This document shows, piece after piece, positions 6,107-12,947 of a stretch of DNA of 15,595 nucleotides. Below the pieces are notes generated by a model. It was not told where the DNA came from, searched no databases, and saw only the letters and a list, made by a program, of their open reading frames with translations. The translations under genes were made by a program, and so were the position numbers. Numbering within the stretch: the stretch's first letter is position 1; each line of letters begins with the position of its first letter. This stretch comes from Pseudomonadota bacterium (GTDB lineage: Bacteria > Pseudomonadota > Gammaproteobacteria > Xanthomonadales > Rhodanobacteraceae), in the NCBI GenBank assembly GCA_023412995.1, contig JAEZQS010000074.1:1-15595 (forward strand), in the 5' to 3' direction.

Positions 6107-8505
6107 GGCGATCCCTCCCTGCAGGCCAGCGGACCGATCATTGGCACCTCACCCGGCTCGCCCTGGAATTCGAACGTGACGTGGCACAATCCGCGCGCGG
6201 TGTGTGCACGCAGCGTCGTGCGTCCATCGAGGCCTTCCAGGTAGACGATGCCGTCGTAACCGACCATCGCGCGCGCCGATTCGCCGCCCTCGCGCTCGAC
6301 CACGGTGCCGACCGGCAGCGGCGCGCGGCCCGCATCGACCAGTACCACGCTGGCGGCAGACACCGGCTTCACCCGGAAATCGACCAGCACGCCGGAGCGG
6401 TCGTAGGGCACCACTTCGCCCTCGACCCTGTCGATGCGGGTGTCGGCCGGAAGCTGCAGCGGATCGATCGCGAGCTGGTTGCGCTGCCAGGCATTGAGTT
6501 GCGTCACCAGCAGGTTGCCGTCGGCGTCGGTGCGACCGATCTCGCGGTTGGAGAGCTTCACCGGCACGCCAGGCACGCCCGTCGCGACGACCGCGAACGC
6601 ATCATCGACACGGCGCGCGGCATAGGCGTGGCCATCCATCCAGACCAGCGCGCCATCGAAGCCGGCGTAGGCGGCACCCGCGCCATCGAGCGACTGCACG
6701 CCGGCCAGCAGCTGGCCGCGCTCGCCGCGCCAGCCGAGCTCCGCCTGGCCGCCGCGCAGCCCCGAGCCGTCCTGCACCCGCGCGCGCCAGCCGAAGCCGC
6801 CATCGGCAGTCATCGAACGGCTGGCTTCCACGGCCGCCACGTTGCCGTTGCGGTCATGCTGTAGCGAAGCACCGGCCATCAGGCGGTCTCCGAACGACAC
6901 GGTCAGGCTGAGGAAGGCGCTGCGGTCGTCATGGTCATCCAGGTTCTGGTTGACGCTGGCGCCCAGCGAGTAGCGTTGGCCGAACTGGCGCGACCAGAAG
7001 GCGCTGGCAAAGCGCGAGCGGTCCTCGCCGGGATAATCCAGGCGCACGTAGGTGGCGCCGATGCTGCCGAGCGGCGCCCAGGTGAAGCCGACGAGCGCCC
7101 GCTCGCTGCGCTGCGCCGGTGGCAGGCCGGTCAGCGAGGCGATGTCGCGGTAGTCACCGCGCGTGCGCGTGCTGTCCAGCGACAGGTTGAACCAGGGATT
7201 GCGCCAGGCATAGCCGAGGGACGCCTGGCTGCCGCTGGTGCCATGCCAGCGGCTGTACGACACCGACCCCGTGACGAGGCCCGCCTGGCCCAGCTGCAGC
7301 ACGCCGCCCGCGCCGCCCAGTGCCAGGCCGTCGCCCGCTTCGCCATGCGCCTCGACCGTGAGGCGATCGCTCAGGCCGCGCCGCCAGACGCCGCTCGCAA
7401 CCGGTTCGGCGTCGTAGGAAAACGACTTCGTGCCGTAATCCTCGCGCACGAACCCTGCCTCCACCGACCAGTCGCTGAGGCCGGGCTGCAGCAGCTGGCT
7501 GGTGGTATAGAAGGGGAAACTGTAGGTGGACTGGCGCCCCATGATGTCGGTCACGACCACCTGCGCTTCGCCGGCACCGTTGACGATCGGCACCGAGTCG
7601 AGCTGGAACGGGCCTGCCGGCGTATCGCCGCTGTACTGGCGCAGGCCGTTGACGTACAGGTCGATCGTCGAAGGCAGGGCGGCCTGGCCGAGGAAGGCCG
7701 GCACCGGGAACGTGATGCGTTCGGGCTGCAGCGCGAAATCGCGCTGGAACTGCACGCCACCGAGGCGCGTCGCACGCGACCAGGGCAGCGAACCGGTGAT
7801 CGCATCGCCCACCCGCAGCACCGTAGCCGATCCGGCGAACGAGCGTGTCCACGCGGTGTCGAGCCGCTGCGAATCGGCCGTCGGAGGACTGCCGGGCGAA
7901 TCGGCGACACGCGTCACCCAGGTGGTGTCAAGCACGCCCCAGGCGCCGAACGTGCGCAGCTCGCCGTAGGCGGAAAGGCCGCTGGCGTCGTCTTGCGTGC
8001 GGCTGCCGTAGAGGTTGTAGTTGAGCAGGATGCCCGGCGAGGCCTGCGCCGGCACGACGGGCGTTTCGACTGCGTTGAGCCGCGTCGTGTCGCGCGGCAG
8101 CAGCGCGAGCGGCGCCGTGATCGCGATGCGCTGGCGTGGCGCGTCGTAGCGGTAGCTGACGCCGGAAAGATCGTCGAGCGCCAGCATCGGGCCCGTGGCC
8201 GCAGGCAGCTGGAAGCCGAGCTGGCGCAGCGTTTCCGACCCGGTGCGCAGGCGCCCTTCCGTTTGCGAGAAGCGCGCGATGCGGCGCGTCGGGCTGCCAT
8301 TGAGCTCCACGTCGAGGTACAGCGCGTCGCCGCCTTCCGACGCGGCGCCGCCGTCGTCGATGATCTCGACCGCGGCGTCGCCCGGCGCTTCCGCTGCTGC
8401 TGCCTCGCCTGCCGCGTGCGCCACGCCGTGGGCGCCGGCACCGAGCAGCAGCGCGCTAGCGAGGCAGTGCGCCAGCCGGCGGCGGCAGTTCGGTCGGATT
8501 GCCAT
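6103..8505 (-). CDS. Outer membrane usher of archaic chaperone-usher pilus (CsuD-like)
   Basis: An 800-residue outer-membrane protein that receives chaperone-subunit complexes and secretes the growing pilus. A signal peptide (LAHCLASALLLGAGAHGVAHA) is followed by the periplasmic N-terminal domain (YLDVELNGSPTRRIARF, LRQLGFQLPA). A 24-strand pore begins near LLNYNLYGSR, with the plug region STIDLYVNGLRQYSGDTPAGPFQLDSVP and the QVVVTDIMGRQ segment that follows, and C-terminal domains end in LRAHTARGLCHVTF. The length fits the family. The ATG start lies 50 bp inside the end of the chaperone gene, so the two are coupled; the open frame continues upstream but has no signal peptide there. It overlaps the tip adhesin start by four bases. 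Confidence 0.93.
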   Translation of the reverse strand: MAIRPNCRRRLAHCLASALLLGAGAHGVAHAAGEAAAAEAPGDAAVEIIDDGGAASEGGDALYLDVELNGSPTRRIARFSQTEGRLRTGSETLRQLGFQLPAATGPMLALDDLSGVSYRYDAPRQRIAITAPLALLPRDTTRLNAVETPVVPAQASPGILLNYNLYGSRTQDDASGLSAYGELRTFGAWGVLDTTWVTRVADSPGSPPTADSQRLDTAWTRSFAGSATVLRVGDAITGSLPWSRATRLGGVQFQRDFALQPERITFPVPAFLGQAALPSTIDLYVNGLRQYSGDTPAGPFQLDSVPIVNGAGEAQVVVTDIMGRQSTYSFPFYTTSQLLQPGLSDWSVEAGFVREDYGTKSFSYDAEPVASGVWRRGLSDRLTVEAHGEAGDGLALGGAGGVLQLGQAGLVTGSVSYSRWHGTSGSQASLGYAWRNPWFNLSLDSTRTRGDYRDIASLTGLPPAQRSERALVGFTWAPLGSIGATYVRLDYPGEDRSRFASAFWSRQFGQRYSLGASVNQNLDDHDDRSAFLSLTVSFGDRLMAGASLQHDRNGNVAAVEASRSMTADGGFGWRARVQDGSGLRGGQAELGWRGERGQLLAGVQSLDGAGAAYAGFDGALVWMDGHAYAARRVDDAFAVVATGVPGVPVKLSNREIGRTDADGNLLVTQLNAWQRNQLAIDPLQLPADTRIDRVEGEVVPYDRSGVLVDFRVKPVSAASVVLVDAGRAPLPVGTVVEREGGESARAMVGYDGIVYLEGLDGRTTLRAHTARGLCHVTFEFQGEPGEVPMIGPLACREGSP

Positions 8506-9130
8506 TGACCTGCGTCTCGATGCGGGCATTCGCGGCATCCACGCCCGCTGGAATGGCAACGCGCCAGTGCATGTCCGCGCCGGGAAGCACGTAGCCGAGC
8601 AGCCCCGGATGGACCTGGGTCGGCGTGCCGTCGGCGCCGAGGAGCGATACCGCGGCGAGCTGCGCGTGGGTGCCGCCGTGGTTGGCCACCTCCAGCTGCA
8701 ACGCGCCATCGACCACCGCGGTGGTCCAGGCGAGCCGGGGCGGCACCGCCGCGGTCCCGGCGACGAAGGCCGGGATCGAATAGCGCAGCACGTACTGAAC
8801 GCCGCTCGCCCCGGCGTCCTGCGGTGGCGGCAGTTCGTCAACGACGATGCGGTAGGCCTGCTCGTCCACCGCTGGCGCGCCGCCGCTGCGGATGACCCGC
8901 ACCAGCTGGCGCGCGCCCGGCGCGATGCGCAGCATCGGCGGGCTGGCAAGCAGTGCCCGGGTAGGCTCGAGCACATCCTCGCCACCCGCCTGGGTCCAGG
9001 CAAACGCCCGCACCTGCGCCGCCAGCTCCTCGCTGCCGGTATTGGTCAGCCACAGTGCCTGGGCAGTGGAACCGGCCGGGAAATCGAGCCCGGTCGGCGC
9101 CACCTGCAGGCTGCTCGCAGCCGCCGGCAT
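8456..9130 (-). CDS. Pilus periplasmic chaperone (CsuC-like), N terminus frameshifted
   Basis: The 224-residue open frame is a PapD/FimC-type chaperone that would fold pilin subunits in the periplasm and hand them to the usher. The first Ig-like domain has LQVAPTGLDFPAGS, LWLTNTG and the conserved SPPMLRIAPGARQLVRVIR stretch; the second runs through LEVANHGGTHAQL to VNGNP. No signal peptide precedes it: the frame begins MPAAASSLQV, which looks like a cleavage region. The missing part is in another frame, from an ATG at 9191. Removing one base from AGCCGCC near 9132-9138 would join them as LALATALSAMPAAASS. So this is either a sequencing error or a real defect that would leave the chaperone in the cytoplasm. 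Without a chaperone the pilus should not assemble. Confidence 0.85.
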   Translation of the reverse strand: MPAAASSLQVAPTGLDFPAGSTAQALWLTNTGSEELAAQVRAFAWTQAGGEDVLEPTRALLASPPMLRIAPGARQLVRVIRSGGAPAVDEQAYRIVVDELPPPQDAGASGVQYVLRYSIPAFVAGTAAVPPRLAWTTAVVDGALQLEVANHGGTHAQLAAVSLLGADGTPTQVHPGLLGYVLPGADMHWRVAIPAGVDAANARIETQVNGNPTELPPPAGALPR

Positions 9131-9191
9131 GGCGGCTGAGGGCAGTGGCGAGGGCGAGCCGGTGGAAGCCGGCGGACCTGGCGGTGCGCAT
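9131..9191 (-). other. Out-of-frame signal peptide of the chaperone gene
   Basis: From the ATG at 9191, 11 bases after the pilin stop, the minus strand reads MRTARSAGFHRLALATALS, a typical signal-peptide n-region and hydrophobic core. It then runs into a meaningless frame, while the chaperone body continues one base over. The chaperone frame itself has no ATG, GTG or TTG between the pilin stop and 9130. This supports 9191 as the original start and a one-base insertion (or two-base loss) between here and the body. Confidence 0.65.
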
Positions 9192-9202
9192 GGCCGTGGG
9201 GC

Positions 9203-9697
9203 TCAGTAGGTGACGGTGACGGTGACCGAATCGGTGTAGGTGCCGGCCGGGGGCGTCGTCTGCGAAGCCACGCGTCCGTATACGGTCAGCGTCTGCGCGG
9301 TGCCGTTTCCGGTGCCGGCGACCGTGGCCGCGCCCGCGTCACCCCAGATGGTGGTGCGGGCGGATTCCTTATAGAGCTGGTAGCCGACGTTGTTCGCGCC
9401 GTTGATCATCCGGCGCGCATTGATGTTGCCGCCGCCGCCGCCGTTCAGCGCGACCGTGTAGCCGGCACCGGTGGTGCAGGTCACAGTGATGGTGGAGGTG
9501 GCGTCGAAGTTCGCGTTGAGGAGGCCGCGGGTTCCGAAATCCATGGTGGTCGGCGCGACGGCGCTGACGTTGCAAGCGTTGGTGATGACGATCTGAACCG
9601 GCATGCTGGAGGTGTCGGTGCCAGCCGCTTGGGCGGAGCAGAGCCCCAGGCCAAGCACGGCCGCTGCCAGGATGCTGGCGGTCTTGATGGTGTTCAT
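9203..9697 (-). CDS. Spore coat U domain major pilin (CsuA/B-like)
   Basis: A 164-residue secreted pilin. The signal peptide MNTIKTASILAAAVLGLGLC to about AQAAG is followed by a short donor strand (SMPVQIVITN), then a single spore-coat-U fold with a likely disulfide between Cys42 and Cys74. The middle carries ARRMINGANNVGYQLY and SARTTIWGD, and the end is YTDSVTVTVTY, both typical of archaic pilins. A glycine run sits in the loop after TVAL. The ATG has AGGGGA nine bases upstream. The frame stays open further upstream to 9913, but that stretch holds the promoter and has no signal peptide. As first gene and only single-domain subunit it should form the pilus shaft. Confidence 0.92.
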   Translation of the reverse strand: MNTIKTASILAAAVLGLGLCSAQAAGTDTSSMPVQIVITNACNVSAVAPTTMDFGTRGLLNANFDATSTITVTCTTGAGYTVALNGGGGGNINARRMINGANNVGYQLYKESARTTIWGDAGAATVAGTGNGTAQTLTVYGRVASQTTPPAGTYTDSVTVTVTY

Positions 9698-9796
9698 TGC
9701 GGTAATCCCCTGTTTGGTGTCCTTGCGGACGGATGACCCGCCTTCCGCGATATCGATGCCCTTCGCATCGTCGTCGGGAGCAGGCGGGACGGCGGT

Positions 9797-9812
9797 AGCA
9801 AAGCGCGTGCCA
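9797..9812 (-). promoter_or_regulatory. Sigma-54 (RpoN) promoter of the pilus operon
   Basis: The minus strand reads TGGCACGCGCTTTGCT, which matches the sigma-54 consensus TGGCAC-N5-TTGCW at every defined base, with the correct spacing between the -24 GG and the -12 GC. The transcript would start near 9786, leaving a leader of about 89 bases before the pilin ATG. Sigma-54 promoters need an enhancer-binding activator; none is encoded in this window. Confidence 0.75.
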
Positions 9813-9827
9813 AGCCGGCAAGCCGCG

Positions 9828-9876
9828 GAATGTGCCGTAGCCCACAGAACCGGAACGGGACCAACGTACGAATGTG
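9828..9876. promoter_or_regulatory. Paired GAATGTG sites upstream of the sigma-54 promoter
   Basis: GAATGTG occurs at 9828-9834 and again at 9870-9876, followed in both by one variable base and CG. The copies are 42 bp apart, close to four helical turns, at roughly -42 and -84 from the predicted start. They could be activator sites, but two 7-mers are weak evidence. Confidence 0.3.
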
Positions 9877-9948
9877 ACGGGGTTCGCATCCCTCGGAGCG
9901 GGGGGATTGACAATCCGCGGCGGGACGGCGCCCCGCGAAAGGCAGCAA

Positions 9949-9966
9949 TGTCAAGGATGCTTGACA
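9949..9966. promoter_or_regulatory. Operator palindrome 1, TGTCAAG-N4-CTTGACA
   Basis: TGTCAAGGATGCTTGACA is a perfect 7-4-7 palindrome. Its right arm contains TTGACA (9961-9966), an exact -35 box for the rightward promoter. A second palindrome with identical arms lies 44 bp downstream. A dimeric repressor bound here would block RNA polymerase. Confidence 0.75.
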
Positions 9967-9990
9967 GCGCGGCCGTCGCGCCACTATCGT
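9961..9990 (+). promoter_or_regulatory. Sigma-70-type promoter of the regulator-hydrolase-exporter operon
   Basis: The -35 TTGACA (9961-9966) is an exact consensus match; after 18 bp comes TATCGT (9985-9990), four of six to the -10 consensus. The start point would fall near 9997, inside the second palindrome, giving a leader of about 27 bases to the ATG at 10024. Confidence 0.6.
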
Positions 9991-9992
9991 TG

Positions 9993-10010
9993 TGTCAAGT
10001 GACCTTGACA
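9993..10010. promoter_or_regulatory. Operator palindrome 2, TGTCAAG-N4-CTTGACA
   Basis: TGTCAAGTGACCTTGACA repeats both seven-base arms of the first palindrome with a different four-base centre. It covers the predicted transcription start. The 44-bp centre-to-centre distance would suit two dimers on nearly the same DNA face. The Xre-type regulator encoded at 10434 is the obvious candidate ligand (inference). Confidence 0.75.
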
Positions 10011-10023
10011 TAGCGACACCTCC

Positions 10024-10437
10024 ATGGCTCCCGCCTCCCGCCCCGCACCCCTGCGTTTCCGCACCCGCATCAATGCCGGCATGGCGGTGTACGTCGCCCT
10101 CGTCCTGCTGGTCTGGCCCCATGTGCGCGAGGACTGGTCGCTGCCGGTGAAGGCGCTGCTGGCGCTGACGCCGGTGCTGCCGCTCGCGTTCGTGATCCAC
10201 GCGATGGTGGAGCGCGTGCGGCGGAGCGACGAGTTCCAGCAGCGGGTGCATCTCCTGGCCCTGGGTGGCGCCACCACGCTGGTCGGTTTCCTCAGCCTCG
10301 TGGGCGGGTTCCTTGCTGCCGCCGGGGTGGCGAACCTTGGCGGGGACGTGCTGATCTGGGTGTTCCCGGCGCTGCTGCTCAGCTACTCGGCCGCGCGCCA
10401 ATGGCTGGCGCATCGCCTGGCCGGCGGCGGCGAATGA
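10024..10437 (+). CDS. Small four-helix membrane protein, first gene of the operon
   Basis: A 137-residue protein of unknown function with four likely membrane segments (about 19-31, 41-61, 76-100 and 107-124) and a basic N terminus. Between helices two and three is the cytoplasmic-looking ERVRRSDEFQQRV; a similar DE(F/L)QRR patch occurs in other small membrane proteins that I recall beside YozG-like regulators. It overlaps the regulator gene by four bases (ATGA), so the two are coupled. It may sense or anchor something for the regulator, but nothing here proves that. No clear ribosome site precedes the ATG; a later in-frame ATG at 10081 would cut into the first helix. Confidence 0.8.
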   Translation: MAPASRPAPLRFRTRINAGMAVYVALVLLVWPHVREDWSLPVKALLALTPVLPLAFVIHAMVERVRRSDEFQQRVHLLALGGATTLVGFLSLVGGFLAAAGVANLGGDVLIWVFPALLLSYSAARQWLAHRLAGGGE

Positions 10438-10640
10438 GGAACCGCGTGCGCGAATTGCGCCTTGCCCGCGGCTGGTCGCAGGCCGAACTGGCCGAGCGGC
10501 TGGAGGTGTCGCGCCAGACCGTCAACGCGATCGAGACGGCGCGGTACGACCCCAGCCTCCCGCTCGCCTTCCGCATCGCGCAGCTGTTCGGCGCGCCCAT
10601 CGAAGCCCTGTTCCATCCCGAGGGGGAATCCATCCAATGA
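10434..10640 (+). CDS. Small Xre/Cro-type HTH regulator (YozG-like)
   Basis: A 68-residue DNA-binding protein that is almost entirely one helix-turn-helix domain: RVRELRLARGWSQAELAERL, then the recognition helix SRQTVNAIE, then YDPSLPLAFRIAQLFG and the closing IEALFHPE. This is the short YozG-like class, which binds as a dimer and usually controls its own operon. The ATG at 10434 overlaps the preceding stop (ATGA), and its own stop overlaps the hydrolase start (ATGA). An upstream in-frame ATG at 10401 would add an arginine-rich tail that only reflects the preceding gene. The twin palindromes at 9949 and 9993 are the likely operators. Confidence 0.92.
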   Translation: MRNRVRELRLARGWSQAELAERLEVSRQTVNAIETARYDPSLPLAFRIAQLFGAPIEALFHPEGESIQ

Positions 10641-12163
10641 AGAAGCGCCTGCTCCGCATCGCCGTGGTCGCGCTGGCTGCCGGATTCGTGCTGTACCGCC
10701 ACTTCGGCACGCCCGATGCCGACAGCCATGGGGGCGGCATCGCCATTCCGGCCCATGGCAAGCGATTCACCGCCGGCACGCTGGCCTTCGCGCCGTGCGA
10801 ACTGCCGCAGCCGCATTCGGCCGCCACCACCGCCGCCTGGTGCGCGCCGTTCCAGGTGCCGGAAAACTGGGATGCCCCGGACGGCGGCCGGAAGATCGCG
10901 CTGCGCCTGGCGCTGGTGCCGGCGCAGGACGAGGTGGCCGATGCCGACATAGCCGTGCTGCTGGCGGGCGGACCCGGCCAGTCCGCGGTGGAGAGCTGGC
11001 CGCAGGCCGCGCCGGCCTTCGCACCGCTGCAGCGCCACCGCCATGTGCTGCTGCTGGACCAGCGCGGTACCGGCGGCTCGAACGCGCTGTCCTGCGGCCA
11101 GCTCGACGAGGACGAGGCGCTGCTGGATCCGGGCGCCATGGCCGGCCGCACGAGGGACTGCCTGGCACGCGTCAGCCAGCATGCCGACCCCCGCTTCTAC
11201 ACCACCGGCATGGCGCTGCGCGACCTCGAGGCCGTGCGCCAGGCGCTCGGCGCGCCGCAGTTCGACCTGGTCGGCATTTCCTACGGCACCCGCGTCGCGC
11301 AGCAGTACGCCCGTGCCTACCCCGAGGCCGTGCGCGCCATCGTGCTGGACAGCGCGGTGCCGAACGGCGAAGCACTCGGCGCGGAGTTCGCGCGCAACCT
11401 GGACGACGCGCTGAAGGCGCAGTTCGCCGTCTGCACCGCGACGCCCGCCTGCGCGGGCGCCTACGGCGATCCCTGGGCGGACCTCCATCGCCTGCGCGAG
11501 ACGCTGGCGGCGCAACCGGTCGAGGTGGCCTACCGGGATCCGGTCGACAACGCCCGCAAGTCGCTGCGGCTGGATGCGGACTCGCTGGCAATGCTGGCGC
11601 GGCTGTATGCCTACATGCCGGAAACCGCGGCCCTGCTCCCCCTGACGATCGAGCAGGCGCTGGCCGGCGATCATGCGCCGCTGGTGGCGCAGCTGGGCAT
11701 GCTGGCGCGGGAGCTGGAGAGCCTCGGCGACAATGCCATGCAGCTGTCCGTCCTCTGCAGCGAGGACATCGACCGGCTGCAGCCCGATCCGGCCGATGCC
11801 GGCACGCTGCTCGGCACCCGCATGACCGACGCCCTGCGCACGCAATGCACGATCTGGCCGCACGGCACCCGCGCCGCCGGTTTCAACGACGCGTTCGCGG
11901 GAACGCAGCCGGTGCTGGTGCTCTCGGGCGAGCTCGACCCGGTCACGCCGCCCCGCTACGCCGAAGCGATCGGCAAGGGCCTGCCGAACGCACGCGTGCT
12001 GGTGGCGAAGGGGCAGGGCCACAACGTGATCGGGCGGGGCTGCTTCCCGCGCCTGGTCGCACGTTTCCTCGACCACCCCGATCCGGCCGCGCTCGATGCC
12101 GGCTGCGTCAAGGACTTCGGGCCGGTCCCGGCCTTCATCGACTTCAACGGAGCGGCGCCATGA
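10637..12163 (+). CDS. Membrane-anchored alpha/beta hydrolase, tripeptidyl-aminopeptidase-like (S33)
   Basis: A 508-residue alpha/beta hydrolase related to proline iminopeptidases and the SlpD/SlpE-type tripeptidyl aminopeptidases. Residues about 4-20 form a single hydrophobic anchor or signal (LLRIAVVALAAGFVLY), so the enzyme should face the periplasm. The oxyanion region GGPGQS is at 111-116, DQRGTGGSN at 141-149, the nucleophile Ser215 in GISYGT, the acid Asp434 in SGELDPVTPP and the base His462 in GQGHNV, followed by the C-terminal TAP-like domain. Several cysteines suit an exported protein. It overlaps both neighbours by ATGA. Its place between a regulator and an exporter suggests that it trims or degrades a peptide connected with the exporter, which is inference. 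Confidence 0.9.
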   Translation: MKKRLLRIAVVALAAGFVLYRHFGTPDADSHGGGIAIPAHGKRFTAGTLAFAPCELPQPHSAATTAAWCAPFQVPENWDAPDGGRKIALRLALVPAQDEVADADIAVLLAGGPGQSAVESWPQAAPAFAPLQRHRHVLLLDQRGTGGSNALSCGQLDEDEALLDPGAMAGRTRDCLARVSQHADPRFYTTGMALRDLEAVRQALGAPQFDLVGISYGTRVAQQYARAYPEAVRAIVLDSAVPNGEALGAEFARNLDDALKAQFAVCTATPACAGAYGDPWADLHRLRETLAAQPVEVAYRDPVDNARKSLRLDADSLAMLARLYAYMPETAALLPLTIEQALAGDHAPLVAQLGMLARELESLGDNAMQLSVLCSEDIDRLQPDPADAGTLLGTRMTDALRTQCTIWPHGTRAAGFNDAFAGTQPVLVLSGELDPVTPPRYAEAIGKGLPNARVLVAKGQGHNVIGRGCFPRLVARFLDHPDPAALDAGCVKDFGPVPAFIDFNGAAP

Positions 12164-12894
12164 TCGAGGCAAGCGACCTGCACAAGGCCTTCGGCGAGGT
12201 CCGCGCGGTGGACGGCGTCTCCTTCGTCGCGCGCGACGGCGAGATCACCGGCCTGCTCGGGCCCAACGGCGCCGGCAAGACCACCACCCTGCGCATGCTC
12301 TACACCCTGATGCGACCGGACAGCGGCAGCATCCGCGTCGATGGCATCGACGCCACCACCGGTGCGATCGAGGTGCGCCGCCGCCTCGGCGTGCTGCCCG
12401 ATGCACGCGGCCTGTACAAGCGCCTCAGCGCGCGCGAGAACATCGACTATTTCGCCCGCCTGCAGGGGCTGGATGCGGCCACCCGCTCGCGGCGCATCGG
12501 GGAGCTCGCCGCGGCGCTCGACATGGCCGACATCCTCGATCGCCGCACCGAAGGATTCTCGCAGGGCCAGCGCGTCAAGACGGCGATTGCCCGGGCGCTG
12601 GTGCACGATCCGCGCAACGTGATCCTGGACGAGCCGACCAACGGCCTCGACGTCATGGCGACGCGGGCGATGCGCGCCTTCATGCGCCGCCTCAAGGCGG
12701 AGGGACGCTGCGTGCTCTTCTCCAGCCACATCATGCAGGAGGTGGGCGCGCTGTGCGACCGCATCGTGGTGATCGCGCGCGGACGCGTGGTAGCCGATGC
12801 GGCACCGGACGTGCTGCGCGAGCAGACCGGCGCCGCCAACCTCGAGGACGCATTCGTGCGCATCATCGGTTCGGAAGAGGGCCTGGCCGCATGA
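12160..12894 (+). CDS. natA: ABC exporter ATP-binding protein, NatA-like
   Basis: A 244-residue ATPase for the downstream permease. Walker A GPNGAGKTT is at 34-42, the signature is the NatA-type FSQGQ (133-137) instead of LSGGQ, Walker B VILDEP is at 154-159 and the H-loop His190 in SSHIMQEV. The Q-loop position reads LGVLPDARGLY without glutamine, as in other NatA/CcmA-like ATPases. In Bacillus, NatAB exports sodium, but homologues serve many substrates, so the symbol marks the family only. The ATG overlaps the hydrolase stop (ATGA). Confidence 0.9.
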   Translation: MIEASDLHKAFGEVRAVDGVSFVARDGEITGLLGPNGAGKTTTLRMLYTLMRPDSGSIRVDGIDATTGAIEVRRRLGVLPDARGLYKRLSARENIDYFARLQGLDAATRSRRIGELAAALDMADILDRRTEGFSQGQRVKTAIARALVHDPRNVILDEPTNGLDVMATRAMRAFMRRLKAEGRCVLFSSHIMQEVGALCDRIVVIARGRVVADAAPDVLREQTGAANLEDAFVRIIGSEEGLAA

Positions 12895-12947
12895 CGTGCC
12901 TGCACTGCCACCTGCTTCACGCCTGCCGACCGGGAGCCACCGCATGA
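12891..12947 (+). CDS. 18-codon Cys/His-rich mini-ORF bridging natA and natB
   Basis: The natA stop is ATGA; translation restarted there reads MTCLHCHLLHACRPGATA and stops at a TGA that itself overlaps the natB ATG. The peptide holds three cysteines and three histidines. GAGGG lies nine bases before its ATG. It could be a coupling leader that hands ribosomes from natA to natB, a metal-binding microprotein, or chance. natB has its own ribosome site (GGGAG, eight bases upstream), so coupling is not strictly needed. Confidence 0.35.
   Translation: MTCLHCHLLHACRPGATA

Noticed and set aside
6931..8508. A 525-codon open frame on the plus strand
   Set aside because: It is antisense to the usher gene, which is a full-length family match; the product is alanine/arginine-rich without any motif.
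8506..9003. Upstream extension of the usher frame
   Set aside because: It overlaps the chaperone body, and the signal peptide begins only at the ATG at 8505.
9698..9913. N-terminal extension of the pilin frame
   Set aside because: It contains the sigma-54 promoter and precedes a good signal peptide and ribosome site at 9697.
9904..9916. Palindrome GGATTGACAATCC in the pilus/regulator gap
   Set aside because: It occurs once, has short arms and does not share the arms of the two operators; too weak to call a site.
10379..12172. A 597-codon open frame on the minus strand
   Set aside because: It lies antisense to the clearly coding regulator and hydrolase genes, has no recognisable domain and is low in hydrophobic structure; long antisense frames are expected at this GC content.
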